A DNA stretch of 64,000 nt from Sarcocystis neurona. Its lineage: Eukaryota; Apicomplexa; Conoidasida; Eucoccidiorida; Sarcocystidae. Position 1 is the first letter of the stretch. Each line of letters begins with the position of its first letter. The position numbers and the translations under genes are program-made. Under the pieces are notes generated by a model, which did not search any database, was not told the origin of the DNA, and saw only the letters and a list, made by a program, of their open reading frames with translations. Shown one piece after another: positions 45,401-59,100 of this stretch. The stretch covers positions 215,665 to 279,664 of the forward strand of contig KL647298.1 in the NCBI GenBank assembly GCA_000727475.1, read 5' to 3'.

Positions 45401-48267
45401 CTGCGTGTTCTGCGTGTATATATATATATATATGTGCCTGTACATATGTATTTATCCATGCGCATACAATACACATACACACACAGAAGCGTTCTGCGCG
45501 TCCCTGCATATATGTACAAATATATATATGTGCCTGTACATATGTACATATGCATGCGCATATAGTACACACACGGAAGTGTTCTGTTCCCCCCTATACA
45601 AATATATACATGTGTACCTGTACACCCGTATTTATACACGCGCGTAGAATACAGAAACATACCCTACACATCCATATAGTACACGAGCGTGGAGACGGTG
45701 TCCGCACGGATACCCACCACAGATACATGCATTCACACATATATATACAGATATATACACACATTGCTTCTACACATATGACGCCTGAACCCCTGCGTAG
45801 ATACATTTTATTACTCGCACGCGGCTACGTGTGTCACTGACGCCTGTATGCAGACACTAGATATGACCGTGGATGTAGAAATAGATATACCTATGTACAA
45901 CAGATACACATACATATATATATACGTGTATACACCTGAATTTGTACCTCCCCGTACTCATATGTTGTGCAAGCGTGGACGTGGGCGACTTCCACACACG
46001 TGCAGCATATATGTAGACACATCTGCCACGTACAGCACCACACACAGAGGCACCGGCTGAGACAGAGCGGCCAAGGAGGGCCACCGGATAGAAAAGATGA
46101 AAGAGATGAGGCGACCAAATATTGAGAAATAGGAATATACTCCGGTGCACAGCAACAACACCATGAAAACGCAGGCAGAATAGGACAATACATTTAAATA
46201 CATGTTTGGGAAGAGACACACCCACCGTCGCTGGAGAGAGTGAAGCAGCTTACCGCCAAGGACGAAGACAATACCGCGACAGCCGCAGCAGCGGTCGTGG
46301 AGCCTGTCTTCGTTTTGCTGCTTCTGCTCCTGCTGCTGCTGTTGCTGCTGCCGCTGCCGCACGTGCTGTCGCTGCTGCTGCTTTTGCTGCGTGTCGGGAG
46401 CTTCGGAGGGCGGGCCGCGGTGACGCAGGTAGCGGAGCAGCAGCTGCGTCCGGTCGGCTGCAGCAACGTTGAGAGAGAAATCAAACTCGAAGAGAGGAAG
46501 CAAGCGAACGGCTTCCTGCGCCCCTACCATTAGCGCCTGCACCAGTCGCTGCTGCAGGGCCCAACACGCCGGGCGGAAGCCGTCACGCAGACTCGGGCAC
46601 TCAAGCAGCAGCTGCTGTCGCTGTTTTTCTTGCTGCAGACGCTGCTGCTGCTCCACGCGCAGCGACTGCTCGTCCTTCACCTGCGTCTGCTGTTGTTGCT
46701 CTCTCTCCTGCGTCCGCTGGTGCTGCCGCTCCTCTTCCTGCCCGCACTGCTGGGTCGTGTTCCTCACAGGCAGCTGAAGCTGCTGCTCCCGCCTTGTGCG
46801 CTGCTGCCGCGTGCGCTGTGAAAGAGTTTCGTCCTCCGCTACAACGGCGGCGCCGGCCACGTTGCAGCTGTCACGGTGTGGAGTCAGCAAGCGGCAGTCG
46901 GTCCTCGTAGCCTTTCCTGCTGCTTCATCACTTCGAGGACAGCACCGTCCTGCAGTTGAAGACGTAGGGAGATTGCATGCCGCATGTCTGTTGACGCTGC
47001 TACTGCTGCCCGGCTGTTCATCTTTCCACGTCGACCCCCTCCTGCTGCCAAGCGGTGCTGTGGAAGGAAAGGAAGGTTTTTGAGACTCAGCACAACGTGT
47101 GCATTGGCGATGTACTGCAGCACGAGCTGCTGCTAGTGGAGCAGACGCAGCTGCTGCTGCTGCTGAACTGGCGGCCGTCGATATTTCCGATGGAAGTTCG
47201 CAGCAAGTATCCGCAAGGGACTCCTCTGTACACGAGATGTCTGTCTGCGCGTGTGTGCACCGTTCTACGGAACTCGGGTTGCTGCTGCTATTATAAGGCC
47301 GCGGACAACAGCCCTCCCATCCGCCGGAATGTTGCTGCAGGCTGCCGAGAGATGGCGAAGGTTCTTGAAAATCTTTGCCTAGCGGCGACGCGTCTGCTCT
47401 GCAGCTGCTGCAGCACTTCATGGAAAAGCTGTGCAGCTCCCTGCCGCTCTGCAGACCAGGGCCTCTCCAGCAGCAGGAGCACGGCAGACACGTTGCGGCG
47501 GGCCAACTCGTACGCGAAGCAGCGCTGGGTAAAAAAGGCTGCCACAGGTTCGGCTTTAGTACCTTCGCATTTTCACTGATGCTCCGGTGTACGAATGTGC
47601 TGGTAATAGCGCTTGACGTTTCTTCCTCGGGAGTGAGGCTACTCGATACAGACGATGTAGTGAGAAAGGAAGCAGATGCAGAAGGCTGTCCCTGCGGAGT
47701 GAGGGAGCCGGTCCCGATAATAGCCGGCGTGTAGACACGGCGGAAGCGAACGGGAAGGGGTAGGAAGAAACATAGAAAGACGAAGGCTGCTACGGTTGCG
47801 GGACAGGACACGAAGGTGCATGCTGCTGCATCGAATACAATGAGGGCCGTGCTTTTTAACAATGAAAGGGCTACAGAGAGTGCAAGAAGTTTCGCCCCGA
47901 TGCGGAAGAAGAGATTCAGCAACCGAGAAAGGAAGACGGACACTCCAAGCAGACTTCCATAAAAAAGAAGGCGGGAACACGTCGGAGTATTAAGTCGGGA
48001 GAGAAGCCTCCAAAAGAGGCGCTTGAGAGGTTGGGAAGAGACGCAAAAGGGACAAAAACAAAGAAAGAAATGCAAAAATCCGTCGCCGCTCCGAGCGCCG
48101 GAGCTGTGAGACGGGGAGGACGGAAAAAGCGTTTTCTTTTCACAAATGTTTGCTGCAGCTTTCTCGACACGGGATGGCTCCAACTCAGCAGAGTGCTCAA
48201 AGGGCACGGCTGCTATGGAGTGCCCAGCCGGCACAAAGGCTGAAGAATAACGGCCACGGGTGTACAT
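39412..48267 (-). CDS. Alpha/beta hydrolase, ABHD1/ABHD3-EMB8-YheT family, complete
   Basis: Exons on the minus strand are 48267-46254, 45170-43538, 41938-41788 and 39783-39412 (2014+1633+151+372 nt = 1,390 codons with stop). Donors are GCG|GTAAGC, AAG|GTACGG, ATG|GTAAGA; acceptors GTAG, GTAG and CACAG after a T-rich tract. Phases are 1, 2 and 0 and all fit. Family signs in order: DEGG; SFVLVLPCCG strand and oxyanion turn; FLTCLRGVEVPICT; SDDLEAALQVVL; nucleophile elbow AFSMGACVV (Ser about 974); AVTVSNVL; LRALDFLTHL; VPLLCLHALDDP (acid Asp 1316/1317); NITFAVTEKGGHALF (His about 1349). The family hydrolyses ester or thioester bonds of lipids, usually at membranes; residues about 100-172 hold two or three hydrophobic segments. 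Odd: the first Gly of GxSxG is Ala, and there are huge Ala- and Gln-rich insertions. The upstream start could differ. Confidence 0.85.
39828..40170. repeat. (CATACA)n/(CACATA)n microsatellite
   Basis: Long run of CATACA, CACATA and CATATA hexamers with rare interruptions, inside hydrolase intron 3. Confidence 0.9.
40495..40612. repeat. 21-bp minisatellite
   Basis: Five nearly identical copies of CTTCCTCCCCACGCACATGC(C) plus degenerate ends. The frame through it reads FLPTHMP repeats on plus and GRACAWG-type on minus, but it lies in an intron. Confidence 0.9.
41939..43537 (-). other. Hydrolase intron 2
   Basis: 1,599 bp, GTACGG to GTAG. Holds a CAG block (41945-42175) and AT satellite (42560-42620, 42850-43080). 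Minus-strand islands near 42190-42300 and 43090-43300 look partly coding but are not needed: the exons either side join in phase and match the family without a gap. Confidence 0.65.
41945..42175. repeat. CAG-rich block in hydrolase intron 2
   Basis: CACCAGCAGCAG and CAGCAGCAGAGACA units with GCAGCGGGGCAGC interruptions. Confidence 0.85.
45171..46253 (-). other. Hydrolase intron 1 with AT/AC satellites
   Basis: 1,083 bp, GTAAGC to GGGAGTAG. 45265-45790 consists of several ~110-150-bp blocks that each contain TATATATGTGCCTGTACATATGTA-like and ACACACAC(G)GAAG-TGTTCTG motifs, i.e. a higher-order repeat of the satellite. Confidence 0.6.
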
Positions 48268-51200
48268 CGCTTCACATGAAATTCGTCTGTTTAGCAGACC
48301 GGAGAGCCTATGCGGTACAACGAAAATTACGGCTACCGTCAGAAGTCGCTGGAGGAGCGTACAGGATCAAGTAATATCTACAGCGGAGCCAGTCGGTTAC
48401 GAAGGGGGGAGCGAAGAATCCCTAAAGGCAGGCTGCGCGCCTTGTAGAGCGCAGGTGACGTGAAAATGTGGACCACACCGAAGACCACTCCGCACCGCGA
48501 GCAGTGGAAAGGTAATAGTTCCTGAAAAGAAAGGTACCATCCCCATGCGTGGCGTTACCGGCTGTGGAAAACATACATTCGAGTGTTTGAGTGGAAATTC
48601 CCGGTACAACAACCCGGAAGCGCTACGTTAAACGGAAAGACTCCCGCTTTGACGAATATAGAGACAACCAGAAGTTGGACACAGGGGAGAGAGGCAAGGA
48701 TTCAGACAAAGTTGGCGGTGATCAACGGGGAGCCCTGTGAGCTTCCGTTCAGTGGAAGGAAACAGTGCACAAAAGCACTGTCAGGCGGGAAAAAACCAAG
48801 AATCTGCCTCCAAACAGACTCCCATACAAAAAAACATGTTGTTCGAGAGGCATTCGGAGGAAGTCTATATTACGCGTAGAAAATGCGCATACGCAGAATT
48901 TTCTTCGCGTAGACGTTGAAGAAAAATTGGCGTCACTGACGGCATTGAATACTAACAGTGTGGCTCTCCTTGAACAAGATCACATCAGGCAAAGCGATTT
49001 TATCCCATGCGAATGCGTGTTTCGGCCCCCTAGTGTGCCATCCCCAGCAAACTCTGCTAGAAGAGCTACTGTGTCTTCGTGTGATCTGAGCTTTGGTGTT
49101 CTCATACAGCTCACAGTCCGCGCCGATGTGCGCATGCTCATCATGCGCTCGAGGCGGGCCACGTATCAGGCCCTCATCCTTGAGAGATGCTGCTCATACG
49201 AAAAACACGCCGTACATTACATCAAATGAAATGATCAGGGAGCTCCAATGTGTGTGTGTGTGCGTATGTATGTATGTATGTATATATATATATACATATG
49301 GGCGTGCTCCACGATATGTTCATACTCGCCAACATAAATGCAACATTTCTGCACGTCTGCTGATGCGGCACCAACATCCGCGCTTACGTGAATGCTAATA
49401 CGACGCTCTGGTCTGTCCAGCGGTAAGGCCCTTAACTGTCCCTCTCAACATCTTTTACGTACGTGTCAATAATGTGTACGTGCGGACATTCCGTGAGGCT
49501 GCCGCGGCTACACGCTATCGACCGTTTGCTTGGCTTCGTGCGGAAATGTAACTCAGCAGGTCCTGTGGAACTGTGGACCCTCAGGACTGAACTACGATGT
49601 TCACGCACGAGCTTGGTAGGGCCTCTGCGGGGGCAGCTCTTCACTGATGCGCACTGTGTTCGAGGCGGCGATGGCCACTGCTGACACGTCAGCACGGGTC
49701 CACCAGTCGAGCACTGCCCGCACGCAACAGAAAACCAATTTTTATATGAGATGCTGAGCCAACATGACCTCGTACCCAGTAAATGTCTGTCTGCGTCTCG
49801 TGTGCGCCACTGCAAAAAGGAGTGTGGGTTGTCCGTTGTCTTGCCTTAACCAGCCCGACGCACGATGCAACTGTCTGCGTATACGCTAAAGAACGTAACA
49901 CATGAATTTCCGGTAAAAATCCATAAACCAGGTCGAAGAGCGCCATATACTTCCGAAGCGAAAAGTCCTGGCGCCCAATCAAACGCGGGACGACGCTACG
50001 GAGAAACGGTATTGCTTTGAACGTTATCTCAGTGATAGTTTTTCATCACCTCATCCTAAGGCATACAGATTTCCGGGACTGCTCACTTTTCGATTGTGAC
50101 CACAGCGTATTCGACACCCACGAGAAGAGAGTTCACCAGCGAGCAGATTAAGGAAGGCAGTTCTACTTACGTGTGCTTGGTTGCTTTTCGTCACGAAAAT
50201 GTGCACAAATAGACGGATAAAGCGGAAGCTACAGTGAGCTTCCACCGCAGCGCCGGTGCACGTTTGCGTGGTGTAAATATCTACAGGCGTATCCAAAAGT
50301 TGAACTTAACTTTTACATTATCTTTGCAGTTGAGTTTTACGTCATCTTTGCACATGCAAAGGCGGCGCGTTCGTCTACTGAGATTATGCGTATATGTACA
50401 CGGAGGTGTGGTGTGTTGTATCTATATACGCACACAGGCCGACATGTACGCACACAGTAAAATATACCGGCTGGTTCGCCACGCAAAAAGATTTTTTCCA
50501 TGGTTGCTCTTCATTTATCTGTGGGGTATAACGCCGGCTGGAGGGTAACGAGTGAAAGGACCGTACAGAGGACTTCTACGATGGTGGGGATGACGGTGTG
50601 ATGTCCACGACTGTGTTACGATGTATGTTTTTCGAATATAGGCGGGAGAGGTGCTGCAAGTAACGTCGAGAAGGCCGTCGGCAGCAAGGGATGCCCTCCT
50701 TAGTTCTTCTTTCACTGCGCTCGCCAAATCATAGAACAGACACAAACGTATCGGCTGTCTTACCAATATCTTTGGTCGTACAAGCGGCACGAAGGAAGTC
50801 ACACTAGCGTACAAAGCAGAACTCACAAAAGAGCAGGCTGTCCGCCCTTTGACGCCGGTTCGAAGTATTCTTTGAAAACGTGCACGCGCAAACACGTTGA
50901 CCAGCATACAATAAGTGTAAGGTGCTACGATAGCCCCGGAAGTCTCACAAGCTGCATCACAGGGCAGCATTCGTCGAGATGCGAGCAGGACTCGCGTAGG
51001 TTGAAAGGTTGTTGACCTGCGGTTTTCCACTTTCTGTAGTGCCGATGCCTTGACTAGCTAGATGGTCCGGGACCGCTGGTCGTACTGTTGCCCAACGGCA
51101 ATAGATGCCACTTTTCGTGGACAAGAGAACATCCTGTGGGTACAACTGTGCGCACTCGTGTAACCATGTATAGAGGTACATACGAGCGTTAGCGCACAAG

Positions 51201-54200
51201 GTCGCCTCACTTATTTTAACAGGCGTGGAACAGAACTGCAGTGACTGTACCAACGACAAGCAAACAAGCGTCACTGGTTTATTCTTCGTAGCGCCTCTCA
51301 AACTGCGAAGTGGTATGACAAGTAGTGAAGCTAGTGTTGTCAGCAGAACAAGGGACATCAGGATGACAGCGTACAGTGTCTTTTCACACGTGAACAACTA
51401 ATCTAATGTATCTTGTAAAACTGGAGTCTGATACGGAGAACTATAGCCCGAATTGACCCCGTAGACATCCGACGTCGAAAATACGCTCTCTTCGAAATTA
51501 TGATTCGTGTACGAAGCGAGTGACCAAGCTTACCACGCCACAAGACCTCAAACATCCGACGCAAACCGTTGAAATCATGTATGGCAGACTCAGATGGCGT
51601 TTCTTCCAGCTTTAGTTGGACAAGTGGGTTAGTGTTGAGCCACCGTCTATCAGGAAGGAATTCTTAGTTTTACAAATGGAAAAGATAAACCATGTCTTCG
51701 GCAGAAATAGATACCTACACGCTTAAACGGATGTGACTCTAATTTATAGTTATTCAGAATGGGAAGGAAGATTCTATATTTACATGTGAACAAAAGCAGC
51801 GGTATCGTGTGCGAGGCATTTCAGTGTACAAAAGTCCTGCGAGGTGGGATCTCGAAGGGGGCCTATAAAATTGGAAGCATGCCAGACTGTTATTGCGTGG
51901 CGTTAATTCGGCTTTGTGACATTGAAAGTTGTCAGTTGCATTGCTCGAACCGCAGGTGTTCAAAAGCTGCTACGGGATATGGTTTTTGCTCTCTGCTGAA
52001 AGTAGTTCGCAACTGCAAAATCTTATATCGTGAGCCTGGCACCTCCTTCAATATATTGTTCGAAGGACCCCTATCAGCGTGACAAGTAGAGAAACGCACC
52101 GATGTACTTCCTTGGACCAGTGTCTCGTCGACTACCTCTTCACGCTTGACTCCCTAGAAATACGGTTGTAGGAGAGGAGCTGCACTTCTTGCCTTCTAGC
52201 ATCGTTTGCAGGTATCCTGCATAGAGGCACCACAGAGGCAAGAGCGAAGAAAAATGAAGACACTCACGACGTAGTGGTGACGTCTATTTGTGCAGTACGT
52301 GTACCTAACTGGGTCTCGCACTCCCCCTCGGTGGAACTCAGCAGCTGGAAGCTTGTGTCGTACGACCGAAGCATGCTCTGCAGGAGGTATGTCACGTCGA
52401 CAAAATATGCCTCACGTTTCCCCGGCCTAGTTTAAGAAGTGTTGTGTTGGTATGTAGTGTACTTGGGTGGAAGCGCACCGGTAATCCTTGATTTCCTTGA
52501 ACCGTGTACAAAGAATAGTGTGCAGCTCGTCTTCATTTGTTCGAATCCTTCTACAGGAAACAAAGTGCGCAGAATCGTAGTTGCGAGTGTAAGCGCTGAC
52601 TCCTAGTGCAATCATGCCTGCGCCACATGGATATATCACAGCAGTTTCGCGGCTGTATACGACGTTGTTGAAGAACTACGAAGACAGAATGTACCCGTTG
52701 TAACGCAGTTGATTTCTTTGCCCTCACTGGCTCCATTTTGGTCTACATCCTCCATCGCAAAGGACGCGAAGCATGGCAGTGACAGTTAATACACAGTTCA
52801 GCCGCACCATACACACGCGACAGCTACAATGGAGAAGCCTTCGATTGCGAGAGTTTTTGGTATTAAACTAGCTTTTTTCTCACCTTCGTCCACCTCTTAA
52901 GCTGAATTATCTGCCGTAGCAACTGCTGCTTGCACGTATTTTGGTACAACTTGTCGTTTCAAGCTGGTAACGCTGCAGCCATGGCCGCGGCAAGCCTTAT
53001 TAGATAACCCCTTTTTGCGGTGATTAAGAGACTTTCTGTGTGGGATGCCATCCAGGTGGCGCAGCACTGCTTCCACAACGTGACATATCCTATTCCTCCT
53101 CCACCCCGGGATATCTGCTACAATTTCTCTTTCTTCTGTAGACAAGTGGCCATCTCTGAGCGTCACTACCGCCTTTTGTCCTGATCAGTGAAGTCCGCCA
53201 GGAACCTGGTGTGTTACTCTGTCACTTGCGTGCAAATGACATTCTCTCTAAAGGCTCAGACTGCAGCATATTTCTTTTTGGAGTACTTGTTTTCAAGATT
53301 CTCCGTTTAGTACCTTTCTCGACATTGTGAAACAGCATTCTCCTACGATAAGTGTCGAAGTATCGCTTACTTCCTTCCTGTCACCCAACATCGGCTTGAC
53401 TGATCAGACAGCACCAGCCACTTACTCTTCAGCCAGACTGCGCACGGCGACGTCGTTGTGCCTCTTCACACAGGTTTAGCTTCACTTGAGAAGGTACTCC
53501 GCTGGCCCGCGGGGGTTGACATGTATGACCACTAAACACTATCTGGATTGGCGGCTGTTTTGTGTCCCGTTGTAAAGTTCAACATTCTGACTTTCTTCTG
53601 TTGAACAAGACTTCATGACAAAGCTGTCGCACTGCGTGGAGGTGTGGAAGACTTGCCGTTCGACAGCGGAAACCACTTCTCCTGTATCCTACTTCTTCCT
53701 TCTCGCTGCTGCCCTTCTCCTCTGTACAAGCACCAGACGGTGCAGCTCCCCTGTAGCCTGGATCTGTGTATCTCATCAATGCACTACTTGCCACCACATA
53801 TTACCTCTTAATCAGTGTTGCCGAAGCACTGGACAATAAAAGATATCAAGCAGGACGTTCGAACAATTCGGTTTTTCCGAAGGATTGTGCTTCATCTGCT
53901 AGTGCTTTTACGTCTATATACGTAATTTGGCAATTGAGCACGCACGTGTGAGGAAGGACAAGACTGTTTTTTGAAACAGTGCTTCCAGAGGAAACCTTTC
54001 AGTACTACCAGAGAAAAGTCGGTGGGTCCCAGTGCCTCTGCGTGGTGACGCAGAGACAGTCCACATCTTACGTATATTTGGGTGCGCTGAAGAAGTGCTG
54101 AGTGGCAGCAAACAGAAGGGTTACGTGCAGCTGTCCAAATTCTGTAGCACACCTTACACCAAGGTGAGGTGTAAACAGATGCGCGGAATCCGACAGAAGC

Positions 54201-56155
54201 AGGCGTCTGTTCTTACGGGTACATTTGCGTAGGCGACAAGATTCCAAACAGGAACGGTTGTGACTGCCTGCGTGTAAGGTCTTTTCTTCGACGAAACCAC
54301 GCGCAGCACAGACCTTGCTGCTGGGTTAAGAGACCTGTTCAAACGCGCTGGCCTCTTGAGTCTCTTTATACTGTTTTCTGCATATCGTTGGCCCAGTTCG
54401 CTCCCTCGGGTACACAAACATTGTGGCATGCATTCGAGAGAACGTACGTCCGGCCATCCTCATATTATGGTATACAACTAAATGAAGAGTCGTAAGCAAA
54501 TCAGAGAAACAATGAGCACGCTTGTTAGCCGTGTAACACAACATCCTCCGGGTGTCGTGTCTTATCTCCGATACAAATGCAAAACTCCTATGGCACGTGG
54601 AGAGCAACTGCTGCTTAAAGCCTTCACACAGGGCAGCGGCTGTTCCAAATCGAATACGTGCCAACGGCCACTTTCCTTTTTAGCGAAACTGCTGGAGTCG
54701 GAAGCTGCGTTCGTCTGGGAAACGAAAAGACTGCTCACCAGTGTCAGTACATCTGCACGCAGTGCCTTTCTTCTTCAGACATTGCAGAATAAGTTGGGAT
54801 GGCCGCGACTCTGCTTTCGACCGTTGTCCTCAACTACGCAGTCAGCAGCACACAGCAAAAGTACCCTTTTTCGGAAGAGCATGGAGGTGGGGCAGCGTGA
54901 ACTGCAAAGGGACGATCCACTGCACAGCCACGGGGAAACGAGGAAACGAGGAAAACTAAAAGAAAGCAGGGTGGAGGATCCAGACGAAGCATTTAATCGA
55001 GGTAAAAAGAGTGATACACCAAATGAGCAACGCCGAGATCTACACACGGAATAACCGAGTACTAAGTATAGCTATATACAGAGGGTGAGATAGAGGCAGA
55101 TACCGACGTATGTACATAGGGATGAACCCGATAAATACGCAGTATCCGCGTGTGTCCCTCCAGTTCGCTTCCAGTGTTGTGCGCACGTAAGCACCACAGC
55201 ATCGGAAGCCACGTGACGAGTGCAGTAACAAGAGAGACAGCATACAGCGAGAGTCGTAAAACCCTGCAGAACTCGTCCGCCGCAACACGGGACTGCGTGC
55301 TACAGTTAAGTGTGCGCTCTACCATTCCTGCGTATGCGATTTAGAGAAGAAACCTCCCGTGTGTCGTGCGGCTCCATGCAGGAAAGTTGACAGTGATTGC
55401 ACAGAATGATTACTGCGGGTGCCTACAGTGGGCACTTAGGATCTAAGCGGGAAGTTTCGTCCACATGCTGGCGCCTGCGGCTACCTTTCTATATACGTAT
55501 ATGTATGTATATATTTATGTCATGCCTACTAGACATATGCCATATACGTAGGTATACTATGTAAAAAGAGAGAGAGAAGGAGAGGGGGTATGATCGAAAC
55601 GCCCAACCAGTGGCGTCTCAGGTAAAAGAAAATTCATGCAGAATCTGGGTGTGCGTTGTTCTCTCCATGTTATCGTCATATGCTGGTATACACACCAGCA
55701 TACAAGCCGGTGGTGACGCTAGCACTTTTTTCTTCACGTAGGTAGAGCAAGTAAATACGCACACTACTTGGTGAGTAACCTCGACTGTACGCCACCTCAG
55801 GAAGATTTCGATTGCGCAGAAAGGCGTATATGGGGCTATACAGTCAGGCTGAACTGGCATTGATAGCTTCACAACGCCAACCTTTATGATTACTCAAAAT
55901 TTGGGCGTGCAGATGGTTCCGCTTGTATCGTGGCAGTGTCTCCCGCTTCCCCTGCAAAGTGAAACCACGCGTGAATGCTGTACACCATCGTCAATTTAAA
56001 TGTTGACTTACGTGATTATATGCATGCGTGTGTACTTATAAGTAGGGTTGCACTATGCAAGCACATATATCCACGTATTACGTACATCTATATGTGATTG
56101 TACATACACGCGCAAGTGCGTTTGTGTTTGTGGATACGTTGGTGCCTTCTACCAG
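48268..56155. other. Repeat-poor region, no gene assigned
   Basis: Balanced composition, few simple repeats (TA tracts near 49258-49300 and 55490-55530), and open frames of only about 60-190 codons with no recognisable family, as expected by chance. It should contain the promoters of the divergent hydrolase and carboxylase genes and the 5' exon (mitochondrial leader) of the latter, which I could not locate. Confidence 0.5.
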
Positions 56156-59100
56156 ACCGCATGGCGCTTTACACGGCGGAACTGGAGAGAATTGTAGGAG
56201 AAGCAGCAGCAGCGAGCAGCAGCAGAAGTAACTCGAAAAAACTGCCTGTCCAGCAGCGCATTGACATGCTGCTCGACCGCGGCAGCCCCTTCCTCGAGCT
56301 ATCGCAGTTGGTGAGCCCCCCGTTGGGCCTGAAAAAAGAAGTGATGTCCTCTTAGGCATACCAGCCTCCGTGTGCCTCTATCTACGGCTCCGGCGTGGGG
56401 CATATACCCATGTATACGCGGTCCGATGTCTGTAAAGTTTTCACAAACAAATCTCTGGTCAGCGCACTGACGCCCGACTGCGTTCTTCACTCCGTCGAGG
56501 TCTTCTCCAAATATCAATTTCACCCCACACAAATATAGTCACGCGAATACACCTGTTGTAACACGCGTGTCCTCCAGGTCTTTCGCTGATGATACGACTA
56601 CACTTCTCCATGGGTGTACTCGTACAGAGGATGGGCGCCGCACACACTGCGCACGCCGATTCCGTACGCTTCTCTACCGCCTCCACCCAGGTCACAAAAA
56701 TTCATAGGTATGTGGACCTATTTGTAGGGCGTAGCCGTTTCGGCTGGTTGAACTAAATCGCCACTCGAGACTGCTCTTCTTAAGCATCTCCATCGACCTC
56801 TTCTTCCCTTAGTGAAGTTTGATCTGTTGTTACCCTGTTTATCCCTCGCCTTCACCACGTTACAGTTTTTACCATTCGTTCTCTGTCTCTTTCCGCGGGA
56901 GGCTGATGCGTGCTTCCCACCCAACTGTTCCTTCTTGCACACCTCCCCCTCCTCCAGATGCAGCGACTTTAACAGAGCAGCACCTTTTTCCTTGGTGCGA
57001 TATCTTCGCCATTCGCTTTTCGACCTTATTCGGCGAGAGTTGTGCTCTCGTTGTGGTGCTGCTACACATGTGACCAGCAGCTTCAAGTGCTAGCATACCA
57101 AGTGGAGGCAAGCAGACTCTATGACGTGTACAGGAGGATCAGTCAGCGGAGAAACTCACTGTGCAAGGCCTTGTAGCGTTCTTCGAAGAGATTCAGTCTA
57201 ACTTACACATATCTGTCTATTATGGGTGTGTATGTAGTACGCATACGTGTTTATCACAGATGCGGTGAACATGTGCATGGGCAGCAAGCGTATATATTTA
57301 TATGTGCGCGATTTTGTGGTATGCGTACGGATTCAACTACAGATACACGCCACTATCTGTAAACAGATCTAAGTTAAGCTCTTCTCGTTCATAGGTGTGC
57401 ATCTATTTCTCTTCTTAGGTGTGTGTGTGTGTGTGTGTGTATGTCTGTGTCTGTGTCTGTGTCTGTGAGTGTGAGTAGATACACGTGTATACATACGAGT
57501 GCGGTGGTTAGAGGGGACCCGTTTATATGCATATGTGCGCGATTTTGTGGCATGCGTACGGATTCAACTACGGATGCACACCATTATGTGTGAACATTTA
57601 AGGCTTGGCTCCCCTCGTTAATAGCCCTGCTTCCACTTCTCTCCTTAGGTGCGCAAAGTTCTAAAACATATGTGTGTGCGTGTCGACGTTTACGGTGAAT
57701 CTAATGAACTGTCCTGAGCTCTTTTGTACAAGGTCTTCGTTTAATGTTCGCTGACGGAAGGAAACAAATTTCTGCAAAGTTCCTTTTTGTCACTCTTAGG
57801 CCGGATATAATTTATACGATAACGAGCAAGTTCCACGTGGAGGCATTGTCACCGGCATCGGCCTCGTCAGCAGGACGCTGTGTGTCATTGTTGCAAACGG
57901 TAACAACTTTGCCGCTCGACTCTATGCTGCTGCTGTCCTTCTCACAACCTCTCACTCGCACTCTTGACGCTGCCCTTCGACCTTCATACAAGCGAAATTC
58001 CCCTCTCGCTCAGAAAGTCCCACAGACACACTCGTCAGTGCAAATATCTGTGTACGTGACTGTGGCATGTACGCGTATATATATATAAGCCTCTATACTT
58101 GTATGTGTGTGTACGCGAGCTTTCTGAGAGCGCCTGCATATAGGTGATACGGTTGTTTCTACGTCATTCCTTCGCTACGTGTCTGTGTACTCACCAGCCT
58201 CGAGGCATCGGAGCGCCAGCTTCTCTGTCCGCATGGTGCATGTATGTGCAATGAGACCCCCTGCCTGTGCATGTACATACATACACATATATACAGAGTG
58301 CGCGCGCGTTTTTGGGAAGATGCTTCTGTGTTTGATTGCGTGTACCTGTGAAATCTACCCAGCACCGCGTGTTTGCAGTCCCACACACAGCTGTGCACCA
58401 TTTTCATCTATCCATATACAAGTACATGTCTGTCGGGACAGAAAAGTCTTTGTTGAGGGCAGCATTTGTTCGTGTCTTTGCTGTTGTGCGACTTACGAGT
58501 CTACCTAGAGTTCTGCAGTTGTGAAACACGCGCTCACCAGGGTTAGAGCTGAAAGCGGAAAGATGAGGGTCGCACAGGCTTTTTTCTCTTAGGGAAATAC
58601 TGGATAGAGTGTCTAAACACCGCGGGGCTGCCAAGACTTCATAGTTGCATAGTTCCAATCTTGTGAAAAGAGGGACAGAATGTTCATTCACCGGCACAAC
58701 GGTGGCAATGTACAGTTGCGTGTGTCTCCCTCGCGGGAAGTGACTGGTTGTACTGCAGTAACGGGGAGGAGACGCGTGTCGTTTTGCGGCCGCAGTGAAG
58801 CTGCGCGAGACATAGAGGAAATACCGCCCAGAACAATCGAAATGACCCTGTCAGCTTGTGCCGCTGCGGCACCGATCCCAGGCCATCGAAACTGCTGACC
58901 TTGTTTCTCTTCCACAAATAGAGCAATATATTAACTCTTCTGAACAAGCCACTTCTGCCAATGCAGCAAAACTGCAAAGAAAAGTTGCACCGGTGAAAAA
59001 GAAGAATTACATTTTCCTGCGCCGTCCTCCAAGACATAATATTGTGCCTCGGTTTCCTCTGCCTCAGGTAAATCAAGTCTACCCGCGTAAACCTGCTGCT

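Noticed and set aside
45958..46253. C-terminal extension of the hydrolase exon 1 frame
   Set aside because: The frame continues past a strong GTAAGC donor into satellite DNA, whereas splicing to 45170 restores the family motif in phase.
48765..49229. 154-codon plus frame
   Set aside because: Length is expected by chance in this amount of sequence; no motif and no compositional change.
52500..52570. tRNA-like T-loop sequence GTTCGAATCC
   Set aside because: No matching D-arm, anticodon arm or acceptor stem around it.
54482..55054. 190-codon plus frame
   Set aside because: Borderline by length, but the protein is unremarkable and lacks splice or start context; it could be revisited if transcripts exist.
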